DNA of 64,000 nucleotides from the NCBI GenBank assembly GCA_018292915.2, contig JACVVK020000018.1, positions 2,190,001 through 2,254,000 of the forward strand, in the 5' to 3' direction. This document shows, piece by piece, positions 25,736 through 36,930 of this stretch. Source of the stretch: Batillaria attramentaria. Taxonomy: Eukaryota; Mollusca; Gastropoda; Batillariidae. The notes beneath the pieces are model-generated. The model made no database searches and was not told the origin of the DNA. It saw only the letters and a program-made list of their open reading frames with translations. Each line of letters starts with the position of its first letter. Within the stretch, counting starts at the first letter, position 1. The position numbers were made by a program, and so were the translations under genes.

Positions 25736-27858
25736 GCAAGTATGTAAGTAATCAAATACAGCAAATAAAAATATATTTTGTTGTTCCAAGGAGCTGAAGA
25801 AAAGACATGCTTACCACTGGCAGAGCACACACCAACATGACGACGACGTGTGTTCATCTCGGCCACTTGAAACCATTCTTTCTTGCGAGGGTCAAAACAC
25901 TCTACTGTCTTAAATGGATCTCCTGATGCACCACGGCCACCAACACAAAACAATACACCTGCAGCAAACAAGCCAACACAAAATGAAACATCGAAATCTA
26001 TGTCCTCGACAATAACTAGCACACACCTCGTACACTTCAGTTCAGGATAGCATCTCTGCACTGTGGAAAGCCCTAGCGCGAACAACTCCATTTCTCACAA
26101 GTCACCCAGTGTTATTTTGAGACTGTGCCGATGTTTATCACTCTTGTACAAAGCGTTATTAATACATACAGACTGGTACCCCAAAACACACCTGTCACTT
26201 TCACCTGATGGTCAGAATCAGTATAAGTAGTTTATGTCTCACCAGCATAGCTCTCCCTGGGTCGCGTCCTCTTGGATGTGTTGACATCAGGCACCAGGCT
26301 GACCTGTGACATCTGATAGTACTTGGCCTCGTCCAGAAAGTCGCGACACTCGAGGTTCTTCCTTACCAGTTCCTCCTTCTCCACCGTCTCCATTAGATAG
26401 CTCATACTCAACAGTGGAAGTCTCACACAGGACATCAGCTGGGCTAGGTTGTCACGGCGATTGTCAAGGTCATGCTTGATCCACTTGATAACAGCTGTAG
26501 ATGAACACACAAGTGATTACTGTCCATTTGTACCAGGTACAAGACATGATAACTAACAGTTTGATAGATACCGAGAAAGTCAAACAGCTGAAGCTTCTTA
26601 CATGTATTTGGGTGGATCATCAGTTAAACACGGGTCGATCATCAGTTAAACACGGGTGGATCATCAGTTAAACACGGGTCGATCATCAGTTACATAATAA
26701 CAATGACAGTACTTACATAGCGCTTAACCTATTCATAAATAACAGTTGTAAGCATTTTAAAAAGAGAAACAACTTAAAAAAGAAATAAGAGAAAAAGGAA
26801 GAAATATATACAAAAATATGCGAAGCCATAATGTACGGGCCTAGACATGATCTCACACACACACACACACACACACACTATCCCGGCGATCGGTCACTGA
26901 CTGGGAAATGGATCCTGCACAGTACCTTCATACACATGGCTTTCTTCATCCACATTCAGGTGGTCTGATGACAGGTAGGTCTCCAGCATTTTGGCAGGTA
27001 TTTTCAGAAAGTCCTCAGCATTGCACACATCAGTGAACTGGTCCAGAATATACTCATCAGTCATCCGCATCAGTTCCACACGATTGTGCAGCTCCGCAAA
27101 ATTGCGTACCTGCGAAAAGCAAGGCTCATTCGTTTTTTTAAAGATCACGTTGTTCAGTTTAAGTAATGCCAACAATCTGACTCAGTCACTCACACAAAAC
27201 GGTATTGAAAAGGAAAAGCTGATCTCACCTCAATGCAGTTGGTGGGATGAAGATGAGACTTCATGAAATTTGCACAGGCCTCTGCCACACTGTCGATCTG
27301 GAGAATGGCTGCTGCAAACAACAGGGGATGGACTGTGTCTGTCGTGATGCGGATTCTGGCAGTATATGCAAACTCAATCAGCTTCTCCATGGCGCCCTCA
27401 TCAATGTCTTGAATGGTTATCACATCCTGGTGAGCCTCTGCCATCTCTGACTTGAACATGGCACGGAAATACAGACTGGCGCACGCAAGCATCACTCGGT
27501 GACACTTGAACGACTTCTTCCCCACCTTAATCTCAACATCACAAAGTTGTTGGGCTTCATAGAACTCATGCAGCACTTGGAAGCTGTCTTTCATGTGTGA
27601 CTTGAACTCAAAATGGTACGTTCCCGGAGGATCAAGATTCAGATGTGAAGCTGCCTTGTTCTGTGGTGGGGAGGCCATCTTGGGTGAGGTGTGCTGAGCT
27701 GGCAGGGTGTTGTAATGCTCCGAACGAGGGCGAGTTCTCCGAGCAGCACCCGCTCCTCGTCTGGACGGTTGATCTGGAAGCTGTGGAACAGGTGGGGCCC
27801 CGTTGGTTGTGGAGGGCAAGCTGTCGTTACGGACTGGGAGAGGGGGAACTTGGGGCAT
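22673..27858 (-). CDS. KLHL8: Kelch-like protein, KLHL8-like (BTB-BACK-Kelch)
   Basis: A probable substrate adaptor of a cullin-3 RING ubiquitin ligase; KLHL8 family members act this way. Coding exons on the minus strand are 27858-27229, 27109-26926, 26494-26243, 25958-25815, 25439-25328, 24784-24616, 23790-23631, 23229-23028 and 22799-22673. They total 1980 nt, or 659 aa, against about 620 in human KLHL8, and all phases close. Residues 1-90 are a proline-rich, low-complexity extension. BTB runs about 95-200 ([26 protein letters not shown]) and BACK about 205-310. Six Kelch repeats follow from about 324, with double-glycine motifs ([51 protein letters not shown]). The Kelch sequence and the ending [12 protein letters not shown] match KLHL8 specifically. 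An internal ATG at residue 61 (MASPPQNK) is a possible alternative start. All introns are GT-AG. Confidence 0.95.
25049..25223 (-). mobile_element. tRNA-derived SINE, family A, full length with TSD
   Basis: A complete copy with (GGGT)n tail and tRNA-like head, flanked by the 12 bp direct repeat AAGTGTGAATGA at 25037-25048 and 25224-25235. It lies in a KLHL8-like intron in the same orientation as the gene. Confidence 0.92.
25571..25687 (+). mobile_element. Family B SINE, 3' fragment
   Basis: It contains GTGATTCACGTGAACGTGCG, TTCGCGGCGCTTTGAGCC and GGGTAAAGCGCCTATACAAT, then an ATT tail. It is 5'-truncated and lies in a KLHL8-like intron, antisense to the gene. Confidence 0.85.
25693..25732. 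repeat. (TG)n microsatellite
   Basis: A TG array next to the SINE B fragment, about 80 bp from KLHL8-like exon 4. Confidence 0.95.
26604..26692. repeat. Short tandem repeat, 22 bp unit
   Basis: Four units of GGGT[G/C]GATCATCAGTTAAACAC, alternating between GGTGG and GGTCG, in a KLHL8-like intron. Confidence 0.85.
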
Positions 27859-27943
27859 GCTAATGATGGTACATGTACCTCAGGCTAGTCCTCAAGCGAT
27901 TGTCTGTCTGATGCAAGCTGGAACAAAAGGGAGGAAAAAGGAG

Positions 27944-29050
27944 TAAGGTGGGTTGGGGGAACTTCGGCACCCTTGCGGTTCGGGGGAAATTCGTCACCCC
28001 AAGTTTCTTCTATAATTCAATGCACTTACTAAGCTTTCATCCCTCCAAATAGGCTCTGCCAAGTAACTACAAGATTCCAAACGATAGATGGAACGACCAG
28101 TGAAAATACTTGGTACAGCCAGACGCGTCAAATGATCGCATTCTGACTTGACTGCTTTTCTCGTCTGCTTCATAACTTCACGTGTCTTTTGCCGGTAAAG
28201 TCCCAACTTCACGTGTCTTTTGCCGGTAAAGTCCCAACTATCTTTGTATAGTCTTATTTTTATGTTTTTGAATGAAATCAAATATATTAAGGGTCTTAAA
28301 CATAAACATGACTTTATTTTAAAGTTTAAATGTTTCTTTAGCGATGGCACACATCAAAACACTGCATAAACACGAAATTACTGAGGGTGACGAAGTTCCC
28401 CCGACCAAAAATGTACATGGGGGAAATCCGTCACCATCAACAGGGGAAATTCGTTTTAAGAGTAAGCTAAGAAGTTAAAATATTCTAACACTAAAATAGC
28501 CTTCCAGGATGGTTCTACCATAGACACACTCACATTCCCAGACTGGTCGATTTGCTTAGCTTAATGAATACACACAAAAATAACCTCTTGTTTTAAGCTC
28601 AGTTTTGCCTGAAACAGTCTTCTTCATTCAGAGAGAGAGAGGGAGAGAGAGTTGTTTAATCACACATGTTAGATAAAAATAAAGAAGAAATCTGACCTAC
28701 AGTTTGTAGCACATCACATTTAAGGCACTGAAACCATGAAAACAAATACTCTCAAGCCTAGTGACGAAGTTCCCCAGGTGGTGCCGAAGTTCCCCCGAAG
28801 GGAGTGACGAAGTTCCCCCGAAGGTGTCGAAGTTCCCCCAAACACACTCACTTGTTCTCAGAACGATTTTCAATGCACATTTATGAGGTTAAAGTCGCAG
28901 TTTCATTGAAAGCAGGTCTGCGATTGGTTAAAGTATCCGTTGGCATTAAGCATGTTTCTCTCACGTGAACACGAAAAGGCGGGCAGCATGTTAAGTCAAC
29001 ACGCTAGTGGACGCATGCACGCAGTGCCGAAGTTCCCCCAACCCACCTTA
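27944..29050. mobile_element. Terminal-inverted-repeat element upstream of KLHL8-like gene
   Basis: A perfect 27 bp inverted repeat begins TAAGGTGGGTTGGGGGAACT at 27944-27970, with its partner at 29024-29050. If the flanking TA is the target duplication, the element is 27946-29048 (1103 bp), which fits a Tc1/mariner-like mode. Inside are at least five more copies of a GACGAAGTTCCCCCG-type motif in both orientations (near 27990, 28384, 28765, 28790 and 28805), and a tandem 33 bp duplication near 28178-28241. A 118 aa ORF inside is unlike any transposase I know. The element ends 86 bp from the KLHL8-like start codon. Confidence 0.8.
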
Positions 29051-30012
29051 TAGACAGCCAGTTTGCAGGCAATATTTATCTGTATTTCTCATTATCAAAG
29101 AGTGGAACATGGGCAGCACTTATACAGTACAGCAGTTGTTGTAATGCCAATCAGGAAGTGATGTCAAGGGGTACCAGCACCGGTGAGATTCCTCGCTGAC
29201 ATTTGTTTCCATTTTATAAACATTGCAGCGCAAGCAAATTCTCACATTCAATAAACTTTAGTTCACAGAAGAGTTAGACACACAGGATACTATGGTCTTC
29301 AGACATATGAAACTACCAAACGTCCCAAGAGGAGAAGCAGAATGTCTGTCATTTGAAAATATCATTCAACAAACCATGCAAAGTAAACACAAACCAGTCG
29401 AGTTTTAACCTTTCACTCCCCCATCTCCAGATACATGAGTGACACCGCAGAGTTATCAGGCTTCTGAGCCCAAGAAAAACCTTTTCACTCCTAACCGCCA
29501 GCAGTTAGCATGACACAGGCCAAGAACACAGGCGTCAGCTCGATTATCCGCACGTAAACAGCGATAAACTCACAATTTGTCTTGTGCGCTTTCAATGCAA
29601 TCTTACCAGAACGGTGTTTGATACAGCACAGAAGGGGAGGGGGACCGTTGTCCGCACGCATAATTTTGCCATCAGGCTACTCTCAGCAGCCACAATGAAT
29701 AGCAACACGCTATTCGCACGGTAGCGTGCAAGTAGCGTGAAAACAGAATGTATAGTACAACGTGCATGCTACAAACGAAAAACTGCCGATTAGGGGTCCG
29801 GCGCCGATTAAGGCTCTGGCACCGCACTCGAGTTCGACGCTGATTAATGGCATATTTTTCATTGTATTAAAAAAGTCAAAACTCATAGTAATTACAGTAG
29901 GAGGCACAAAACCTATACTGACTGAAATACCCAGCAGCAGCCACACTGTCCTTTCTAACCCTGCATCCATCCAGTCCACACTGTGTGTTTTCACCAAGTC
30001 AGTCCCACACTT
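29051..30012. other. Unassigned intergenic DNA
   Basis: No conserved gene, repeat array or recognisable element was seen here. Confidence 0.4.
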
Positions 30013-30255
30013 CGGCGGCCTAGTACACCATGTGATCCAGGTTCGAGTCCCACTCCGGGCAAAGAAGTTTTCCTTTTTGTATCAGTGTGGCACCGTTCAA
30101 TGAGGCCAATCATCCGGGATTCTCTGGCTTCCTCCCCCTCTGCTATGAAAAAAAAAATATATAAAAAAAAGCAATTCTAAATTCCAAAATTTAAATTGCT
30201 GTGCTGACCCTTCACACCTAGTGATTGTAATGTGTATGTGGCAGAGTGATTAAAA
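30013..30255 (+). mobile_element. Family B SINE, partial and diverged
   Basis: It starts in the middle of the tRNA-like head (GGTTCGAGTCCCACTCCGGG), continues through GTGGCACCGTTC, GGATTCTCTGGCTTCCTCCC and CAATTCTAAATTCCAAAATT, and loses the 3' end after about 30255. An internal poly-A run is expanded. Confidence 0.8.
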
Positions 30256-31063
30256 TCTGTATGAATGTGAGTGAATGAGTGTAGACAAAGGGGGAGATAC
30301 ATTGTGTTTGATATTATCAGTGATGATATCAGTAAGAGTAAACTGACTAGGTATTTTTAATTTTAGTTAAAATTAGTTAGCATAAGTTAGGAAGTTAGAC
30401 AGGTTAGTGTTTGAACTTCAGTGGTCTTTTACGTTTGGTTATAGTTTAAGTTTTAATATTAAGCTGCTAGGTGATCAAGGATAGTTAGAAAGTAGCATTA
30501 GAGGTTTCAGTACAGTTCACTAAAGTATTGTAATGAAATGTTTGCCAGAGTTAGTATGTACTGGATGGTAGCATATTCTTGCATTGGTGCCGGATCTGCC
30601 TTTGGTTAGGGCCGCTGCTACACGTTGCCAGGATTGGTACTTGCAGGGCTGGCAACCCTAATTAAATCGCTGGCGGCCAGCTGGCAAATCCCCCTTGCCG
30701 GTGCCGGCGCGGGAATAGAAAGCCGTTCTATTTTTCCTGGCAGCCAGCTAGCCACAGGCAGCCCGTACAGCCAACTGACCAATCACTGCCCAAATCTTGC
30801 AACGCCGCAGGCTGCGTGTGCCGCGGAACACTTGCCCGCCAGCAGGCAGCCGAGTACGGCAACATGCAGACTGGCAGCCGTGTAACCGTGCGCTTTATTA
30901 GGGTCAGTAGTCATGCAGACATGTATTTAGACTAGTAAGACCAGTTCTTGGTCATACTTTTTGCATGTGGCATACATACATGTACATGAGTATGAATACA
31001 ACTCCGAGTCAGCTGGAATCAGTTAATTGTTGCTGGTGATACAGCCTATGTTCACTTTCGTGC
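30256..31063. other. Unassigned intergenic DNA
   Basis: No gene is seen. A GCC/GGC-rich stretch at about 30590-30890 (GCCGGCG, CTGGCAGCC) has no recognisable identity. Confidence 0.35.
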
Positions 31064-31068
31064 TAAAT

Positions 31069-31173
31069 CAGGGGCGCCGGAAGATGTTGGGGGGAGGGGG
31101 GGGGGGCAGAATCTCAGAGGGGAAAACGCCAGAGCCAGTGAAAGGAAGGACGTTGCCCGGAGAAAGTGAAAAG

Positions 31174-31248
<75 letters not shown>

Positions 31249-31929
31249 GGAGGCGTTCAGATGCTGCACAGACAACTTGCAATGCTCCGTTAGCTGTATT
31301 TCCAATGTCCTCTGCAAAAGCTGAGTTTTTATGGATTAACGTGCATGTCAGCGAGCGTACCACCATCATGGAAGACACATACTACACATAATGTGTATAC
31401 TACTCAGTGGCACCGGAAGATGTTGGGGGGAGGGGGGGCAGAATCTCAGAGGGGGGAAACGCCAGAGCCACTGAAAGGAAGGACGTTGCCCGGAGAGACT
31501 GAAAAGCGGGGGGGGGGGGGGGGGGGGGGGGGGAGGAGGCGTTCAGATGCTGCACAGACAAACTGAAACCTTTCCGAACCAGTGATCCAGTGAAAGGAAG
31601 GACGTTGCCCAAAGAAAGTGAAAAGCGAGGGGGGGGGGGGGGGATTGATTATCAGACGACTTTCTACCAAGTCGTTTTGATATTTCATGCAACGGCTAAA
31701 CTGAGTTCTCTGTTGGGTGGGATGAGGGCAGGAAGAGGGGTAGGGGGAGGGGGGCGGGTAGGGGAAGGGAGAGGGGGCAAGACCATGGCTTTGCCCCCCC
31801 CTCTTTCCATAGTCACCTGATTTTCCAGGGGGGGGGGGGGGGGTGAACAAGATACTCTTGCCCCCCCTGCTTGGGTACAGGGGGGGGGGGCAGCTGTCCC
31901 CCCCCTCCCTCCCGGGTCCGGCGCCCCTG
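31069..31929. mobile_element. CAGGGGCGCCGGA-ended element filled with poly-G tracts
   Basis: A 13 bp terminal inverted repeat CAGGGGCGCCGGA sits at both ends, flanked by the direct repeat TAAAT (31064-31068 and 31930-31934). CAGGGGCG ends are common in hAT-type transposons, although those usually make 8 bp duplications. Inside, a module (AGAATCTCAGAGGGG ... AGTGAAAGGAAGGACGTTGC ... AAAGCGGGGG) recurs at least three times. It is followed each time by a long G run; the longest is about 70 G at 31177-31247. Glycine- or proline-rich ORFs here are artefacts. Confidence 0.65.
31275..31403. repeat. Dispersed unclassified repeat, copy 2
   Basis: Nearly identical to 16353-16474. It lies between two poly-G modules inside the CAGGGGCG-ended element. 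Confidence 0.7.
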
Positions 31930-31934
31930 TAAAT

Positions 31935-32551
31935 CGTTTAGAAGCACCATGTTGTAGTCGCTGTTTTCCTGAGACTTGGTTCTGGTTGTCACTGCGCCTT
32001 GGTCACACTGACAAGGTAGGCCTAATTATTGTCAGTATATTATGATTACTAATTATGTGTTTTTGTGAAATTTAGTGTTGGTTTTTTTTTTATTTTTAAC
32101 CAGAAGGGAGGATGGTGTAAATGTGAGTAGTTTTTGTGATAACAGTGTCAACAGTGAAATTAGTATTGCAGCTGGCTATGATATGTCTTAACTGAGTTTG
32201 ATAAAGAGTAACTTTCTGTAACCAGTAAGAATTTATGTTCAGTTGTATAATTCGAGTTCTACTTTCATGTAGGATCAGTTAGATAGTAGGATGAGAACAG
32301 TTAGTTTAGTTTAGTGACACAATTCTTTATTGTGTTTCAGGGTGTTTTGTGTTTCGTTCATCTTCGTCTTTCGTCAGTCGATCATCTTTTGTTTCATCCG
32401 TATATATATTATCATCTAATCACGTCAATAAAGACAATCGAGAGACATCGGCAGTGTTGCTAGTCCTTCAGCAGAGGAACCCTATACCCCTGGGAGGGGA
32501 TTGTGTGCATGCTCAGCTATACATCACACTACATACACCCCGCAACATGTA
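31935..32551. other. Unassigned intergenic DNA
   Basis: No gene is seen. AATAAA-like and T-rich stretches are present without a recognisable element. Confidence 0.3.
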
Positions 32552-32782
32552 CATAATGTCCAGTGTGTGAGTGAATGCATGTGATTCACTTGAGCGTGCA
32601 TGTTGGATTCAGTTTGCGGTGCTTTGAGCCAATGCAAGAAACTGGGTAAAGCGCCTACACAATGCACATTTATTATTATTTATTATTATTTCTTGTTATT
32701 TATTATTATTATTTACTATCATTATTATTTATTATTATTATTATTATTTGTTATTAATATTTATTATTATTATTATTATTTA
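32552..32782 (+). mobile_element. Family B SINE, 3' part with expanded ATT tail
   Basis: It contains CCAGTGTGTGAGTGAATG, GTGATTCACTTGAGCG and GGGTAAAGCGCCTACACAAT, followed by a roughly 115 bp (ATT)n-like tail that has grown into a microsatellite. Confidence 0.85.
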
Positions 32783-32799
32783 CGTACCGTACTTTTGGT

Positions 32800-33624
32800 T
32801 GTGAGTCTATTTGCACGCTCCCATACGATTAATGTATGGCTGCTGTATTGTGGCTGCTGAGAGTAGCCACACTTTTTCTTTTTTTTTTGGTCGCAGGAAA
32901 TGATCGTCTGCGCACTTTTTCATCAGAGTTACGTCCCTTACACCAGAAAATGTTCAGTGACATAACCAGCGGCATTGGGCACATTGATTTTTGTGTTCTT
33001 TTCTTTCACGGTGATTGTTTTCCTGGTATGTGCAGCTTTATCACATACGAATTGCATTTTCCAGGGACACAGCTTCTTGCTTGCCGTCTGAAATTTCTTT
33101 CATTCCAACTTGCCGGTCTGCTAAACACAATTGTGTACTGATATGCTTACCAATCACTGTCACGTTTTACTGTTACTGAAGGTTTGTTGTTGACACAATA
33201 AAAATAAAAAAAAAAGGAATTCCAGAAATGACCAGAGAGGCCTCGCACACTTTGTACGAAGTTGCTGACCACGTTCAGTTCTGGTCTGATTCATACTGGC
33301 ACCTCCTGTTGTAAGGATGTATTTGGCTTCTGTTCATCAGCTGTATGTAACTACTGAAAGGTGTTTACATTTGTTTCCCTTAATCCCAACCCCTTCCATC
33401 CCCTACCCCATTTCCCGTTTTTCCACCTCCTGCCCAGTCTCAAACCCATACCACCGACTCCAACCCCATCCGCCCTGTTCTTTTTCATGTTAGTTTTCAA
33501 GGAACTGTCCAGGACCTTCTGTACCATATCATGTTATAATCCAAACACTTTGTGCTTGCTGCACGAAAGGCTCTCTCTAAGCTAGGCACCTAGCTTACCA
33601 GATTTAGTTGTTTTATATTTACAG
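32800..33624 (+). other. Upstream region of the F-box/LRR gene
   Basis: No conserved protein is encoded. The coding exon that follows begins after an acceptor (TTTACAG ending at 33624), so at least one 5' non-coding exon lies in or before this stretch. A T-rich, C-rich block spans about 33360-33490. Confidence 0.35.
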
Positions 33625-33725
33625 GTACAGGACATGACAATACCAACAACTGTGGTCATGGAGAGAAGAAAAATAGACTGATTAACTGATGATCTGTCAC
33701 TACCCAGACACACGATAGTGAGGAC

Positions 33726-35304
33726 ATGATGACACAGTCCAGTTTCCACACGAAAGGAGAAACACCTGGCAATCCCACTGAGGCAGGAACCAAAGTAGTG
33801 GGTCTGGAGACATCCCAGGATACTGATGGGAGTAGAGAGGAGAGATACTGTAAATGTACAGGTTTTGTTGAGGACAGTATAATTGAAGGTGTATGTTGTA
33901 AATGTGCAGAGAACAGTTTGGACACTCTTGGAACATCTATATCTGAGTTGACTGTGGATGAAAGGAGGCTGCATGAAGTGCCAGTATTGAATGGCACAGA
34001 ACTAGAAAGCAGACCGGACGTAGTGAGTAGTTTTCAAAACGAGCATAAACTTGATCGTGTAGGGATGGTTCCAGAATGTGCTGGCTCAGGCTTGTCAATG
34101 TCTACAGTTTCCAGTTTGTCCATAGAAAGTCTCCCGCCTGAAATTCTTCTCAAAATTTTCTCTTTTCTTCAGCCAGTGGAACTTTGTCGTCATGTGACTC
34201 GAGTATGCAAACAGTGGCACACGCTTGCGTACGACCACAGCCTCTGGCACAGACTAGACCTTTCGCGCGTTCACTTGCCGTTGACTGGCTTTGATATCTG
34301 TAGGATTGTGCAGCGTGTGGGAAGCAGCATTCACCAGTTAAACTTGCACGCTTTAGATTGCCTTACGCCAGCAGAGATGGCAGTAATAGCAGAGAGCTGC
34401 CCAGAGTTGACACACCTCGACTTGGGTTTTGTGTCCGGGGTTAACCCAGTCATGGTTCACTCCATACTGAGCAGCTGTCACAGACTGCACCACATCAACG
34501 TGGAAGGCTGTAAAGACGTGCACCATGAGTTTGTCCGCGTGATGGTGAGTGTGGCTCAGTCTGCGTTGTGTCACTTGAACTTTTCACACTGCCCTCTTGT
34601 GGACGACAGCTTACTGCTTTTGTCAGCGAGACTGTCCAAGATCGTTGCTCTCAACATTGACGGCATCTCCTGGATCAGTGACAGGTGTGTATTATAAAAT
34701 AATTTTGATGATGTGGATATGTTGTGCAGTGCATATTTCTTTCTGTTCAGCAATTATTGACAGAATCCATTTCCTGCAATGTGTGCATTCTCTCTGTTTT
34801 CACTTCAGAATGAAAGGTACTGTATCTCTACTGGTGGGCAAGGATGACTTGCATTGTGTAGTCACAATCTTGTGGAAAGTGAAACTTGTACATTCGCATT
34901 TATCCATCTGTATGTTCTGATTGTGTGCATTGTGCTCATGTCGCGTGCAGAACTGTGCGGGACTTGGCCGAGAAGCACAAGGGGAGTCTGGAGAGCCTTG
35001 AGCTGGATGGAGCGGAGCTGACGGACTACGCTATAGCAGCTCTGGTGCCATGCCAACGCTTAACATTCTTGTCTATTTCATTTTGTGAACTCTTGTCAGA
35101 TAACAGCCTGTCTTATATTCAGGTTTGTTGAATTTGTTTGATTTGTGTCAATTTGTGGGATTAGTCATGTTGTACATTATGCATTTCACTTTCGTGATGG
35201 TCTCTGAATATGGAAAATGGGGAGGTATGTTATGCATAGGGTGAGATAAGTTCATGCCCCCCCCCCCCCCCCCACACACACCCACGAGTCACACCCACAC
35301 ACAG

Positions 35305-35390
<86 letters not shown>

Positions 35391-35904
35391 CAGAACACTC
35401 ACTCAAACACATCAGTTGACTGATATATTACAGCTGACATCATGATATATACAAGAGACATGGTAGTCGATTCGTTTTGTTTATCATTCTTACAGACATT
35501 GCCGTCACTGAGGAGACTATGTCTGCGGAAAGGAGTCATGTTTTCATCTGAAGGACTGACAAAGTTCCTGTCGTCTCCGAGTCTGTCATCACTATCGCAT
35601 CTTGACCTGTCAGAATGTGCCAGCCTCAGGGATGTTGGAGTACAGGCCCTTGTACGGTGGTAGGTTGAACAGGAAGGGCTAGGTTCATTGTACATGTATA
35701 TGTCCTGTTTTTTTTTTGTGTTTTGTTTTTTGCAACTTTAGAAATCATCTGTACATAGTTTATTTTTCAGCCTGTTAGTGTTTGTGAGATTACTGGTAGA
35801 AAAGCAGTGAGCACATTGTCGCGGTTAAGTTTATTGCTTTTTTTTCTTCATGTCTGTGGTCTTTCTGCTGGTTGGAAGCTGTGTCATTGTTGTTGTTGTT
35901 GTTG

Positions 35905-35962
<58 letters not shown>

Positions 35963-36367
35963 CCAAATAACTAAGGACCAACAAGTTTCACATTCTGATG
36001 ATTTATTCCCCCCCCCACACACACACACTCCCCACACACACTCGAACTTTTTTCATGTGCTCAGAACAATCTTCGCATTTTTTATGGCACATAGCCTATG
36101 CTAGCTTCACAAAGCTTGCTGGCAGTGTTTATCAGTGTTCAGTGTGTGTGTGTGTGTGTGTGTGTCCAAATGACTATGGACTGACAAGTTTTACATCTCC
36201 CTCCATTCTGACCATTTATCACACCCGCACCCACATGCACACCACATGCACAAACTGTTTTCTTCATATGCTCAGAACATGAAAATGTTTGCAATTTTCA
36301 TACTGCTTAGTGCTGTAGTACATACTTCGCAATGCTTGCTGACAGGTTTTTTTTTTGATCAGTATTC

Positions 36368-36415
<48 letters not shown>

Positions 36416-36870
36416 ACAGTTGTGGCAGGAGTCTTCATACGCTGAACCTGTCCTGGTGCTGGGATGTGACTGATGTTGGTCTCACAACGATTGTGGACAG
36501 ATGCAGGCAAGTACTGATACTTGCCAGTGTAACTGTTGTGGCCATACATGTATTTGCATGCAAGTAACTTCAATCTTATCTTTGGGTGTAGCGATTCTGT
36601 TTGAACACCACTTTTTTTTCTTCTTTTTTTTTGAGTGCTGTCTGCTTTGGTGGTGGCTATTATGGACGGAACTCGTACAGGTCTATTTTTAGACAGACAT
36701 CACCTGAGGTCACGGGATTCTGGAAACGCCCGATAGCGCGTTCAAACCCTAACCAAACCCTAACCCTAAACCTAACTGTCTAAAAATAGACCTGTACGAG
36801 TTCCCTCCATAATAGCCTCCCCCATCTGCTTTAGGAAGGGAGGGTACTCTTTCTCTGATAGATGAGCTTT

Positions 36871-36930
<60 letters not shown>

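Noticed and set aside
27994..28350. 118-codon frame inside the TIR element as a transposase
   Set aside because: Too short, no catalytic motif or DNA-binding domain recognised; kept only as part of the element.
31027..31850. Glycine- or proline-rich frames
   Set aside because: They come from G/C homopolymer runs inside a mobile element.
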